DNA of 64,000 nt from Stentor coeruleus. Taxonomy: Eukaryota > Ciliophora > Heterotrichea > Heterotrichida > Stentoridae. Both the position numbers and the translations under genes were made by a program. Location: NCBI GenBank assembly GCA_001970955.1, contig MPUH01000177.1, positions 25,621-89,620 of the forward strand, in the 5' to 3' direction. This document shows, one piece after another, positions 9,509-18,066 of the stretch. The notes under the pieces were generated by a model. It was not told the DNA's origin. It searched no databases and was given only the letters and a program-made list of their open reading frames with translations. The first letter of the stretch is position 1. Each line of letters opens with the position of its first letter.

Positions 9509-10066
9509 TTAAGTTCTTTGCTTTTTAGGCAAGTTAGTTAAGTATCTGAGAACTACATCAATATTATTCTGGCTTTTAGCACTCACACTATAGCATGCTA
9601 CTGTTCTTCCTGTAATAGACTGAAGATTTAATGCTGAGATAAGTTCTTCTTCATTCAAAGCTCCATCTAAATCATTTTTATTCCCTAGTACAAGCAAACC
9701 TATACCTTGAAGAGAAGGCCAAGACAAAAGTTTATGCAGCTGCGCACTTGCTACTTCTAAATTTCCATGATCAGCAGAGTCAACAATAAACACAATACAG
9801 TCCACATCTCTACAGTATTTTTCCCAGCTTTCACGGAACTTTGGATGCCCCCCCAAGTCCCATAATCTGAGTTGCACACGTCCTTTTCTGATATGTCTCC
9901 GATTAAATCCAATAGTAGGTATAGTATCTTCATCAAATTCTGAAGTTGCCAGAACATTGACAAATGTTGTTTTTCCTGCACTTTGAAGCCCTATTATAGA
10001 CAACTCTAGCTCTTGGTTCCAAAAAAGTGAACTAAGCCAATTTACAAGTCTAGACCAAAATCTCAT
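9509..10066 (-). CDS. ARL8: ARL8-type small GTPase
   Basis: A 185-residue Arf-like GTPase that matches ARL8 over its whole length: an N-terminal amphipathic helix (RFWSRLVNWLSSLFW) in place of a myristoylated glycine, GLQSAGKTTFVNV (P-loop), IPTIGFNRR (switch I), WDLGGHPKFR (G3), LGNKNDLDGAL (G4) and a CYSVSAK box (G5). ARL8 sits on lysosomes and drives their kinesin-dependent movement and fusion. The G3 glutamine that helps GTP hydrolysis is His here (codon CAT), while the rest is conserved, so GTP turnover may be slower or fully GAP-dependent. The divergent neighbour MED7 starts 232 bp away. Confidence 0.93.
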   Translation of the reverse strand: MRFWSRLVNWLSSLFWNQELELSIIGLQSAGKTTFVNVLATSEFDEDTIPTIGFNRRHIRKGRVQLRLWDLGGHPKFRESWEKYCRDVDCIVFIVDSADHGNLEVASAQLHKLLSWPSLQGIGLLVLGNKNDLDGALNEEELISALNLQSITGRTVACYSVSAKSQNNIDVVLRYLTNLPKKQRT

Positions 10067-10297
10067 TTATTAATAGCATATCAGATATAATCATAGGTAT
10101 AAGATTTATGCTATACTATCATTAAGTATATAAAATAACTTATTTTTTATAGTATATACATTAGGTTAATGAAATTGCGAATAATATGATTATAAGATAT
10201 TATTAGTTATAATGCAAAAATTGAAACTATGCGAACATTATTTTGTTATGTAATTAAAGCTCACAAAGATATTTAATCTTGAAATATATTTGCAAAT

Positions 10298-10798
10298 ATG
10301 GAAAAGAATGTTTCAGCTTTCCCATCGCCTCCAGATAATTACAAACAAAAGCTTCAGCCTCCAAAACCTCCAGAAGAAGGTGAATTTTCTATGTTTGGAA
10401 GGACCTATACAGTAATAATTACATAGACAAAAGAAGTCCCTCTGAAAATTGAAACATCAAATATCCAGCTTGTTATATCAGATGCTGATCTACAAGATCC
10501 TTTGTATTTCCAGCGGTCTCTTCTTACAAAGTTGCAGCTTTCACTTATGATTGTTGCACATAAAATAATCAAAGCTTTAGCTGAGAATCCATCCCAAGCT
10601 GTACTGCTATTTCATGAATACGAGAGAATTACAATTACATTCCATCAGTTATTGTACTGGATGCGCCCATTACAAGCCATGCATCTTGTAAAACAAAAAC
10701 TTCTTCAGCAGACTGAAAATAAAGAAAAAGTTAAAAATGAACTCCTCAGTACAATGTTGGAGCTCAAACAAGAACTTGCTGATATTATTGAAAATTAA
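10298..10798 (+). CDS. MED7: Mediator complex subunit 7 (MED7)
   Basis: A 161-residue protein once the 15-nt intron 10422-10436 is removed. The N-terminus has the MED7 signature: Ser-Ala-Phe-Pro-x-Pro-Pro before an aromatic residue, then KPPEEGEFSMFGRTY, equivalent to the PPPIEG.Y..FG stretch. The C-terminal half is the expected helical region, with LLFHEYERITITFHQLLYW and RPLQAMHLVKQKLLQQ matching the 'L..N..HLLNEYRPHQAR' part. MED7 belongs to the Mediator middle module and pairs with MED21 and MED31. The 5' exon has no long open frame of its own without the intron. Confidence 0.88.
10422..10436 (+). other. 15-nt intron in MED7
   Basis: GTAATAATTACATAG has A at position 10. It carries the in-frame TAG that would otherwise split MED7. 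Confidence 0.88.
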
Positions 10799-11787
10799 TT
10801 TGGATTATTTTGATTTTGAAGTGATTTTAATTCTTTAGAAATAATATAGTAATTAAGAAGATATAGTTATTCATATCATAAAACTAAAATAATAATATGC
10901 TAGTCAATATAATTTTGCACAAAAGAGTATGATTGTATTTTCTTATTAGATTTTTACATAAAATACTGGAAAATATTGATAATTTGGGTAAAGCTTAGTA
11001 TGACTTATGCAGTAAGTCATATTTTTGGCCAAATTTTAGAATTACATAATTTTAAAATAATATTTTAGTGGATATTCAATATTTGATTGGAGCATTTATT
11101 ATTTTAACTATAAACTCAAGATCTTTAGGTGAAGAATTTGATAACTTATTATCAAGAATCTATTGAGTACAACTTATAAAGGAATTGAGAGAATAGGACT
11201 TATAAAATTTAACCTTTTTATTTGTAAATTATATAATAGTTTAAATTGTCAGAGAGTAAGTGTAATAATATTAGAATTATATTTAATATTCTAGAAAAAC
11301 TTAATAACACAAAGTGAATCTTGAAGTACAATATTACATTATTTCTTTATACTATTTCATTATAGCTTAACTTTAGGAAAACTTATTTTCTAGATAATTG
11401 ATTTGGAATAAATAATGCCAAGCATATTGATTTAATTTTTATTAATAAGCACTTTGCTTGTGATTGTCCAAAAGCACTTCGAAGTAATAAATAAAAAGTA
11501 GCATATTTTAATTACAGAAGGTAAATATAATTTAATAAAATAATGGTTTTTAATAGATAAGGGTTTAACTGAATTATTCAGTATTCTTTTATGTAGTTAA
11601 TTTTTAATGAATTTTTAATAGCTATGCTGATAATTTTATTTAAGTCTTACTTATCCTATGATTAAAGTATAAAAAAACTAAATTTCAATGTAAAATTAGT
11701 TAAAAAGTAAAATTTAAGTATCCTCTATTCTTCATTATATAATCAACTATAAAAGCCTATGATTTAGCCTATATTAAGTCTTTCTAC
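10799..11787. other. Non-coding gap with one long inverted repeat
   Basis: AT-rich, no gene seen. At 10981-11035 there is a nested inverted repeat: TATGACTTA / TAAGTCATA around a 5-nt loop, flanked by AATTTGG / CCAAATT. It lies between the 3' ends of two convergent genes, so a transcript-end structure is possible. Confidence 0.5.
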
Positions 11788-12609
11788 TTAATAAATGATG
11801 CATGAATTCATACACCCAGTCTTGGGCTCTGGCGTGTAAATTTTGCCTTTATGATCCAGTTCATTTTGCAAATTTTTCATTTTATCTTGCAAGATTTTAT
11901 TCTCCTTCCCTAAATTAGTGTTAAAAGTCTCTAGGTTCTTAAATTGGGTCTGCAAATTTTTGTGCTCATTTTCAAGATTGGAATTTTGGTTCTCTAAAGC
12001 TTTATTACTTTTCTCATATTCTTTTCCCTTTTCTTCAATATCTTTCATTTCCTTAATAAATTTGGAAATAGACTGATCTTTTTCGCTTAGCTTTTTGTTC
12101 TCTTCAAATGACATGCTCATTATTCTTGATTCACGATCTTGAATTTCTGTATTAAGTTTGCTTATTTGGTCCTTATAGTGTCTTTCTTGGTTACGTGAAT
12201 CTTCTTTAATTTTTTCTAATTCTTTTGTATGAAGTTCAATAGTTTCTCTTTGAATAGTTTCTATTTGATCACGGATAACTTCTTGATTTTTTTTCTCATT
12301 TTCTTCATCTACTGAAGCTTTCAAATGGGATGTATAACATTTTAAGCAAATTCTCTCAGATCCATTGCTTTCAGGGTGAATAGCTGTTAAAGGAGAGCAT
12401 GCAGCACAGCAGGCATGATAACAAAAACGACTGAATAAAAATTACCAAACGTGCTTTGATGTTTGAGATGATCCTTTTTTAGAGAAGGGAATACCACAAA
12501 TTATGCAATTACTTTCAGCTTTTGAGACTTTTTTATCTATATCATCAGGTATTGTTTTTACTTTCAAAATAACTAACGATATATCAACTCTAGTTTCTTC
12601 TTCACCCAT
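11788..12609 (-). CDS. FYVE-like zinc-finger coiled-coil protein (one intron)
   Basis: A 268-residue protein starting at ATG 12609. The 15-nt intron 12431-12445 joins a zinc-finger exon to the long coiled-coil frame. The finger reads CIICGIPF, HVCRFCYHACCAACS and, after a gap, RICLKCY, which is the eight-cysteine spacing of FYVE domains. The lipid-contact motif RRHHCR is reduced to SKHVCR, so PI3P binding is uncertain. Residues about 95-255 form a continuous coiled coil rich in E, K, N and Q. The C-terminus ends CIIY, which resembles a CaaX box but has an unusual last residue. A role as an endosomal tether is a plausible inference. Confidence 0.75.
12431..12445 (-). other. 15-nt intron
   Basis: On the minus strand GTAATTTTTATTCAG, A at position 10. 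It is in phase 2 and splits the Cys codon of HVCRFC; splicing restores the zinc finger. Confidence 0.85.
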
Positions 12610-13066
12610 TTATCTATTAACCATTTGAATAAAATCTGGGCAATTAACTATAATTTTATACAAATATATTCTTATTTCTAAAGACTAATACTTGATGATA
12701 CAAATTATACTTTTTTAATTAATTTTTGTGAAAAGAATTGATTTTAATAATTTACCCATTAGAGTCTTGAATATTTATTTAGAAATCGAAATGGGTAACC
12801 TACAAAAATAAACTCATTAAAATTATTCAAAATTGAGATTGTTTATGCCAGAACTTAATGGAAAATAAATATATTTTAAAATATAATAAGGATAAGAACA
12901 GCGTAATGCCAAAACATATTATCCCAATAAAGATTAGTTTGCCTATACATATATTTAAACCTATATTATCTTTATATTTTTCATTACAATTATATAATAT
13001 GATTTAGATACTTCCTTAAAAAGCTAACAGCATTCTATTTAAAGAATATCAATTTATATACTAAAG
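12610..13066. other. Non-coding gap
   Basis: AT-rich spacer between two minus-strand genes. Nothing recognisable. Confidence 0.5.
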
Positions 13067-13744
13067 CTAACTTAGTTTATCTAGCGGTTCCAATGCCATT
13101 CTGTATTCATTAATAGCCTTTTCTGACTGATCAGTCTTCAGCAAGTGGTCCATAATCACAACTTTTCTACAAATATCACTGCAAACTAGTTTTGATTTAG
13201 TAGGGTAAGATCCTTTTCCTATTTTTGAAAATTCTACTGAAATGAAGTCAATTTTATTGCCCTGCTTATCACAAAAGCCATGATTTGCACATCTGATAGC
13301 TTTAAACTTACATTCTTTTTCATGGTTTTTTATTTCCCCAAGTGCTTCAGAAACTGGGCAGCCGTGTGATTTATTTTTGCAATAAACAACAGAAGAGTTT
13401 ATGATTTTTTTTAATATCGAACTTGGCTCTCTTGGTGCAGCTCTACTCCTACATATCGGGCAATTAAATTTCGGAACTGAGCTTGTCATAATAAAGAAAG
13501 GATTTTGGGGTTTACTGCAACTACAAGCACATTTTTTACAAAGAAGTATACCGCATTGTGAGCATTCGAGTGGATTTCTAACAACACCTAGACATATTGG
13601 ACACTGGAAATCTTTTCTTGGGGGCTCAGTAAACCTCTCCATATCGTATCCTTCTTTAAGATTTCCAGCCTCAGACATATTGCACCAGTTTTGACTGATA
13701 TCATCTTGCTCGGGTTCCATAACTTCAATAATTTCTTGACTCAT
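13067..13744 (-). CDS. RING / TRAF-type zinc-finger protein
   Basis: A 225-residue protein. A RING-type finger starts near residue 48 (CPICLGVVRNPLECSQCGILLCKKC) and closes with CPICRSRA near 95. A TRAF-like Cys/His segment follows (VYCKNKSHGCP, HEKECKFKAIRCANHG). This is the layout of ciliate SIAH/TRAF-related E3 ligases, in which the RING binds the E2 and the TRAF zinc fingers and C-terminus contact substrates. The C-terminal part (DHLLKTDQSEKAINEYR) is short and helical, with no MATH domain. The ATG at 13744 is the only upstream start. The substrate is unknown. Confidence 0.8.
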   Translation of the reverse strand: MSQEIIEVMEPEQDDISQNWCNMSEAGNLKEGYDMERFTEPPRKDFQCPICLGVVRNPLECSQCGILLCKKCACSCSKPQNPFFIMTSSVPKFNCPICRSRAAPREPSSILKKIINSSVVYCKNKSHGCPVSEALGEIKNHEKECKFKAIRCANHGFCDKQGNKIDFISVEFSKIGKGSYPTKSKLVCSDICRKVVIMDHLLKTDQSEKAINEYRMALEPLDKLS

Positions 13745-14100
13745 TGTTTATAAACTAATTATTTAAGATTCATAGAAAACATCTAGTTATTCACAAAGAT
13801 GCTCATTAAGTATCTACACAAGGTCAGATGCTATATTTTTATGATCTTTAAAGAAAATATATCAAGTTATAAATAAAAAAGCATTATATATAAAAATGAG
13901 TTATTGCATAGAATCTTATTTCTATAAGTTTTAGCTTTATTAATAATAAGAATATAAATCATACAGATATTTATAGAAATTGTAATAGCTGTATACAAGC
14001 TATTAACTTAAATATTATTAAATTTCTAGCAAATAGATATAAACTTATTACATCCAACCTAAGATTTCAAAATACTTAAAGTAACTAATTATCTTCAATC
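13745..14100. other. Non-coding gap
   Basis: AT-rich spacer between two minus-strand genes; nothing recognisable. Confidence 0.5.
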
Positions 14101-15258
14101 CTATTCCCTATGTGAAGGTTCATCTTCAGTTCTTGAATGACATAAAATCAAATCAACGCTATCCAGTGAGAAAACTTTACTGAATTTTTTCTCAAACCTA
14201 GCAACAATATTCTGATCATCTAAGTTTTCATCATACTTAGTCTTACTCCACAATACAAAAAAATAATTCTCGCTCATCTCAGCCTCTTCTTCTCCACAAA
14301 AACTCTTCCAAGTCTCTTTTTTTTTCATAATATCAGGCCTAAACAATGTAGCGGGAAATGACATTGGGTGAAAGAATTCTTGCATATCAGGGTAATATAA
14401 TTCTTCATATTTGACAGCAGAGTCATCCATATTCAAAAAAATGCATCCTCCATTAACAAAAACTTCCATGCAAACGCTTCTCAGATATTCCCTAATGCGC
14501 TCTTTACCTTCATTTTTTTTTAAATTCACCAAATACCTTAGATCGATTTCACATATTTGTGGGATTCCTTGCATAATATCTTCTTTACTAAGATTAGTCT
14601 GTGAACTTGTTACAATCACTGCGATACGATTGGTTTTGTCTATAGCTGATATTGTTTCTAATAAAAGGTTTGGGGATGCTAATCTGTGTATTTTAACCTG
14701 CTTCTGCTGAGCTTCAAGTATTTTAGCATTTTTTTTCCTAGTCTCAACTTGTAAGCGAATCTGTTCTTTCATATCTTCACCTTCATTGAATGGGTTTAAA
14801 ATAAGATCAGGGTTTATTACATAGTAATTTGCTTTGAACTCCCCTCGCACTTCAAATGCTGATGGGTAAGCAAAAAACCCAAAGCCTTCCATACGGTCAT
14901 TTTTCCATTCACCATCATATTTCCTCCCATCTTGCCAAGTATAGCAACCTTTTCCATGGCGCTTATCTCCTTGAAAGTCCCCTTTGTAAATATCCCCATT
15001 TGGGTAGAAAATTTCCCCTTTGCCGTGTCTTTTATCTTTTACCCACTCACCGTGGTATTTGCAAAGAGTACTTTGGCCGGTTGTTGAAAACAGCTGAACT
15101 CCATTCCCATGACGGAGTTTTGGCAAGTGCTGTTTTTCATCATTGGTAAGGGAATCTTCATGAGCAACATCTCCTGAAGGTTTGAGATATGCTACTTCAC
15201 CATAGTAAACGCTTTGATCTTTGAGAGAGAAACATTTCCAATTACCGTTGTTGAGCAT
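14101..15258 (-). CDS. MORN-repeat protein with unrecognised C-terminal domain
   Basis: A 385-residue protein. Three to four MORN repeats occupy about residues 68-145 (YHGEWVKDKRHGKG, YKGDFQGDKRHGKG, YDGEWKNDRMEGFG, then a degenerate RGEF). MORN repeats form a flat beta array that binds membranes or cytoskeletal partners. A charged helical linker follows (about 165-190). The C-terminal 190 residues look like a folded alpha/beta domain (RIAVIVTSSQ, EICEIDLRYL-like strand, VNGGCIFLNMDDS) that I cannot assign. No P-loop lysine motif is visible. It shares a divergent upstream region with the next plus-strand gene. Confidence 0.8.
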   Translation of the reverse strand: MLNNGNWKCFSLKDQSVYYGEVAYLKPSGDVAHEDSLTNDEKQHLPKLRHGNGVQLFSTTGQSTLCKYHGEWVKDKRHGKGEIFYPNGDIYKGDFQGDKRHGKGCYTWQDGRKYDGEWKNDRMEGFGFFAYPSAFEVRGEFKANYYVINPDLILNPFNEGEDMKEQIRLQVETRKKNAKILEAQQKQVKIHRLASPNLLLETISAIDKTNRIAVIVTSSQTNLSKEDIMQGIPQICEIDLRYLVNLKKNEGKERIREYLRSVCMEVFVNGGCIFLNMDDSAVKYEELYYPDMQEFFHPMSFPATLFRPDIMKKKETWKSFCGEEEAEMSENYFFVLWSKTKYDENLDDQNIVARFEKKFSKVFSLDSVDLILCHSRTEDEPSHRE

Positions 15259-15585
15259 ATTTTATTATTAGGATTTTTTTTTTTTAATTTTTCGGATTTG
15301 GTGGGCTTTTGCATAGATATTGATGTGTGCATGTGATTTAAATATATGCTTATGAGTTTGATGATTATGAATGAAAAAAACATAAAAATAGCTGGTGTGC
15401 TAAAGATTACTATATTATGATAAAACTATACTAATAATGTTTAATTTTAAGCTTATCTAGCTAATACCATTATAATAAATCTTAAAACCACGCTTTAAAC
15501 TCTATTCACAACTAAGTTTTTATTTTCCAGATTAATTAACTTTACAAGTTTTATCCAGCATTTCCATTATTAGCATTTAATAAAA
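15259..15585. promoter_or_regulatory. Divergent intergenic region
   Basis: This 327-bp region lies between the starts of two divergent genes, so both promoters must be within it. No specific element is recognised. Confidence 0.4.
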
Positions 15586-16428
15586 ATGGGTCATTGCTAT
15601 TCTCATGATTCTGCTTACACAATAAAGTTCATCTTCGATTTAGAAAATTTCACAAAAAAATACATCATCAAAACACTTCCATCTCAACTGCCTCTATCTT
15701 TAGTCTTCAAATTCTTAAAAAAAAACTTGAAGACTACTGAAACAAATTCCACAATATTCCTCAAAGCAAAAGGGGGGATCTATACACAAGACTGCGAAAA
15801 TATAATCATAGGAGATTTGCAATTATCTCCTTCTGACAAAATTTATGTGAAAACCAGGAAAAGTGACAAAATCGGAAAAACTCTTCATTTAAAGATAATT
15901 TGTTGTGAGGAAAAGGACGAACTCAAGGATTTCCCTATTTCTGGAACAGCAGAAAGTTTAATTCAAGCGATAACAGCAAGTAAAACTTGTTGCAGTGCAT
16001 CATCATGCGAAATAATTGCTAACGATATTGAACTTAGTGGTTCTGACCATATATTTCCAACCAAAAAAAATATTCTTGCAATATTCGGCGATAATAAGCA
16101 TCTTACATACAAAAAATACTGGAAGGTCAAAAAAGGTGGTCTTAACCTTTTAGCCCTCTGTCTAAGCCCTCAGTGTCAATACTATAAGCAAAATCTTATC
16201 CTTCCAAAAGGTTTTGGGAAATTCAATATCTCAGAAGAGCAAAGTGAAATTTATTCCTGCCCTTATTGTTCAAGTCAAATGCAAATAAAATCATCAACAC
16301 TATTTGCAAATTGCACAGTGACATATGAAACCCCTACACAAAACCTGATTTGTAAAAAAATCGGATGCTATACTGAAGAGCTAAGAGTGCCTTGTATGAT
16401 AGAAGTGTCGAGATGCAAAGAAAATTAG
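15586..16428 (+). CDS. N-myristoylated cysteine-rich protein of unknown function
   Basis: A 280-residue protein beginning MGHCYS: Gly2 and Cys4 fit N-myristoylation followed by palmitoylation, so membrane attachment is likely. Residues about 10-85 alternate short strands and helices and could be a beta-grasp fold, but this is weak. The C-terminal half has paired cysteines (CLSPQC, CPYCSSQM, CKKIGC) spaced like a zinc ribbon. No catalytic motif is seen. It ends 34 bp before the start of the next gene on the same strand, an unusually small gap. I do not recognise the family. Confidence 0.75.
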   Translation: MGHCYSHDSAYTIKFIFDLENFTKKYIIKTLPSQLPLSLVFKFLKKNLKTTETNSTIFLKAKGGIYTQDCENIIIGDLQLSPSDKIYVKTRKSDKIGKTLHLKIICCEEKDELKDFPISGTAESLIQAITASKTCCSASSCEIIANDIELSGSDHIFPTKKNILAIFGDNKHLTYKKYWKVKKGGLNLLALCLSPQCQYYKQNLILPKGFGKFNISEEQSEIYSCPYCSSQMQIKSSTLFANCTVTYETPTQNLICKKIGCYTEELRVPCMIEVSRCKEN

Positions 16429-16462
16429 TTTGAAAATAACCTAAAATTTAAATTGAATAAAT

Positions 16463-16921
16463 ATGTCAAGCATGTCTAAAAAACCAAAGACTCCTGCTGA
16501 GTTTATATGGTTCTCTTTGAGGTTAAAGAGCATTGATTCAGCCTCAATCGAAGGTAAACAATATTTAGACGTTGTGTATTATGTCACTGAGAGTGGATAT
16601 GGGGAATTTAGTGAAGAAGTGACTAAGGCTTTAGAGATTTATGATCGACAAGGTAAAGGGAAAATTTCTCAAAAGGATCTTCAGGAGATTGTGGATAAGA
16701 ACTGGGATCCTTTTCGTAGTGAAGAGGCATTGACTGCTATTTTCAATAAGTTTGATAAAAAAGGAGAAGGGTATTTATATGCTGAAGACATTGTCGCTGC
16801 TGGACAGGAACATAATATTGATGTTTCTTTAGAAGAAGCGAGGAGAATACTTGAAGCAATGGATTACAACCAAGATGGAGCTATTGACGTAAAGGAATTT
16901 AAATCGGTAGTAAAAGCTTAG
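16463..16921 (+). CDS. Centrin/calmodulin-like EF-hand protein
   Basis: A 152-residue protein with a variable N-terminus of about 55 residues and then EF-hand segments. DRQGKGKISQKD (about 71-82) and DKKGEGYLYAED keep the central glycine. The last loop DYNQDGAIDVKE is canonical and probably the main calcium site. The final residues VKEFKSVVKA resemble the end of centrins, but the basic N-terminal extension is short and its sequence is unlike true centrin. Centrin-like proteins form contractile myonemes in heterotrichs. It lies 34 bp after the preceding stop codon; co-transcription is possible. Confidence 0.8.
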   Translation: MSSMSKKPKTPAEFIWFSLRLKSIDSASIEGKQYLDVVYYVTESGYGEFSEEVTKALEIYDRQGKGKISQKDLQEIVDKNWDPFRSEEALTAIFNKFDKKGEGYLYAEDIVAAGQEHNIDVSLEEARRILEAMDYNQDGAIDVKEFKSVVKA

Positions 16922-17246
16922 ATAGATAAGGTGTTGTATTATTTGATTTTACAAATATAGAGTTTTGGGTTTTGATACATGGTTTTGCCAATGTTATTAG
17001 GATGATATATTTTATTGAAAGAGAAAGAATTTGAATTGATTTGCTTTTTAATGTAGGATGATTGTATGCTTTAAAATAAATTATTTTTTTGGAATAGAAA
17101 AGATAATAAATGGATTTTGATTATAGTATTTTTGTTTAAAAAAAGTTCATATGATATTTATATAAAGTTTATTGATAAGAATTTTAAATTGTTTTTAGAA
17201 AGTTAATTAAATACTAATCACAACTTTTTTGTATTTTTTAAATTAA
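16922..17246. other. Non-coding gap between convergent genes
   Basis: T-rich spacer between two 3' ends; nothing recognisable. Confidence 0.5.
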
Positions 17247-17993
17247 CTAAAGGTGAGACGCTGCATTCAACTTAGTGCATGTTGCCTCCAAAAGTCCTAA
17301 CAATGTTTCTTCAGTACTTTCTCTTTCTGACCTTTCTTTGTCAATTTCAGATTTCAAATTCAAAACAACATCTTTCAAATATTCCTGCAGGCTTTCTTCG
17401 CTCTTTTCTCTATTTTTCTTTTCACTATATAAAGCTGCATATAGTTTGTCAATATCTTCATGAAATTGTTTCATTATAGCGGCTTCCATTTGTTCACGTT
17501 CTTCACTTTCTGATTTTAAAGTTTCGTGGATTTTAGGGATGTCAACTTCTAAATACTGTTGTAAAGTTTCAATAGATTCTTGACGCAATTGACTTTCTTT
17601 TTTTAGCTCATTTTTAATCATACTAGTTTTTTCTTCTATTTGTGCCATAAGACGCTGTTCTGCTTCTCTGCGAGAATTGAATTCACTTTCAAGAATACTT
17701 CGGATTTTGTTTTCCATTATCTGGACTTCTTTTGTCTTAGTTTCAATTAAGTTTTCTCTAAATTCTTCCTCTTCCTCAATCCCCTTCTGCAGTTTACCAA
17801 GCTGATCTTTCAAAACATTGAACTTTCTATTTGCTTGGTCCTGAAAGTCATTGAATATATCCTCAATTCCCTTCAATTTAGTATCCAGCCCTTCAACATT
17901 CTGCAGTTTATGCGAATCCATCTTATTTTGCAAGTTCCCTAATCGTTCAGAAAGCCTTGCAATTCTCTCATCATGCGGCAAAGAAATACTCAT
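17247..17993 (-). CDS. SF-assemblin (striated fibre protein)
   Basis: A 248-residue, almost fully helical protein. A short Ser/Pro-containing head (MSISLPHDERIARLSERL) leads into a long segmented coiled coil with repeated E-K-x-R-E blocks (EERENLIETK-like, SESEEREQMEAAI, KKNREKSEESL, KERSERESTEETL). This matches SF-assemblin/beta-giardin, which makes striated rootlet fibres attached to basal bodies and is multigenic in ciliates. The ATG at 17993 is chosen; the frame extends a few codons upstream but only with a TTG start. In a heterotrich it should localise to basal-body fibres of the cortical rows. Confidence 0.9.
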   Translation of the reverse strand: MSISLPHDERIARLSERLGNLQNKMDSHKLQNVEGLDTKLKGIEDIFNDFQDQANRKFNVLKDQLGKLQKGIEEEEEFRENLIETKTKEVQIMENKIRSILESEFNSRREAEQRLMAQIEEKTSMIKNELKKESQLRQESIETLQQYLEVDIPKIHETLKSESEEREQMEAAIMKQFHEDIDKLYAALYSEKKNREKSEESLQEYLKDVVLNLKSEIDKERSERESTEETLLGLLEATCTKLNAASHL

Positions 17994-18066
17994 TAAAATT
18001 ATAAACAACCATTTTCAATATATATTTACCAATCTTCCATATACAAATAAGTCTATCTAAAGGCTA

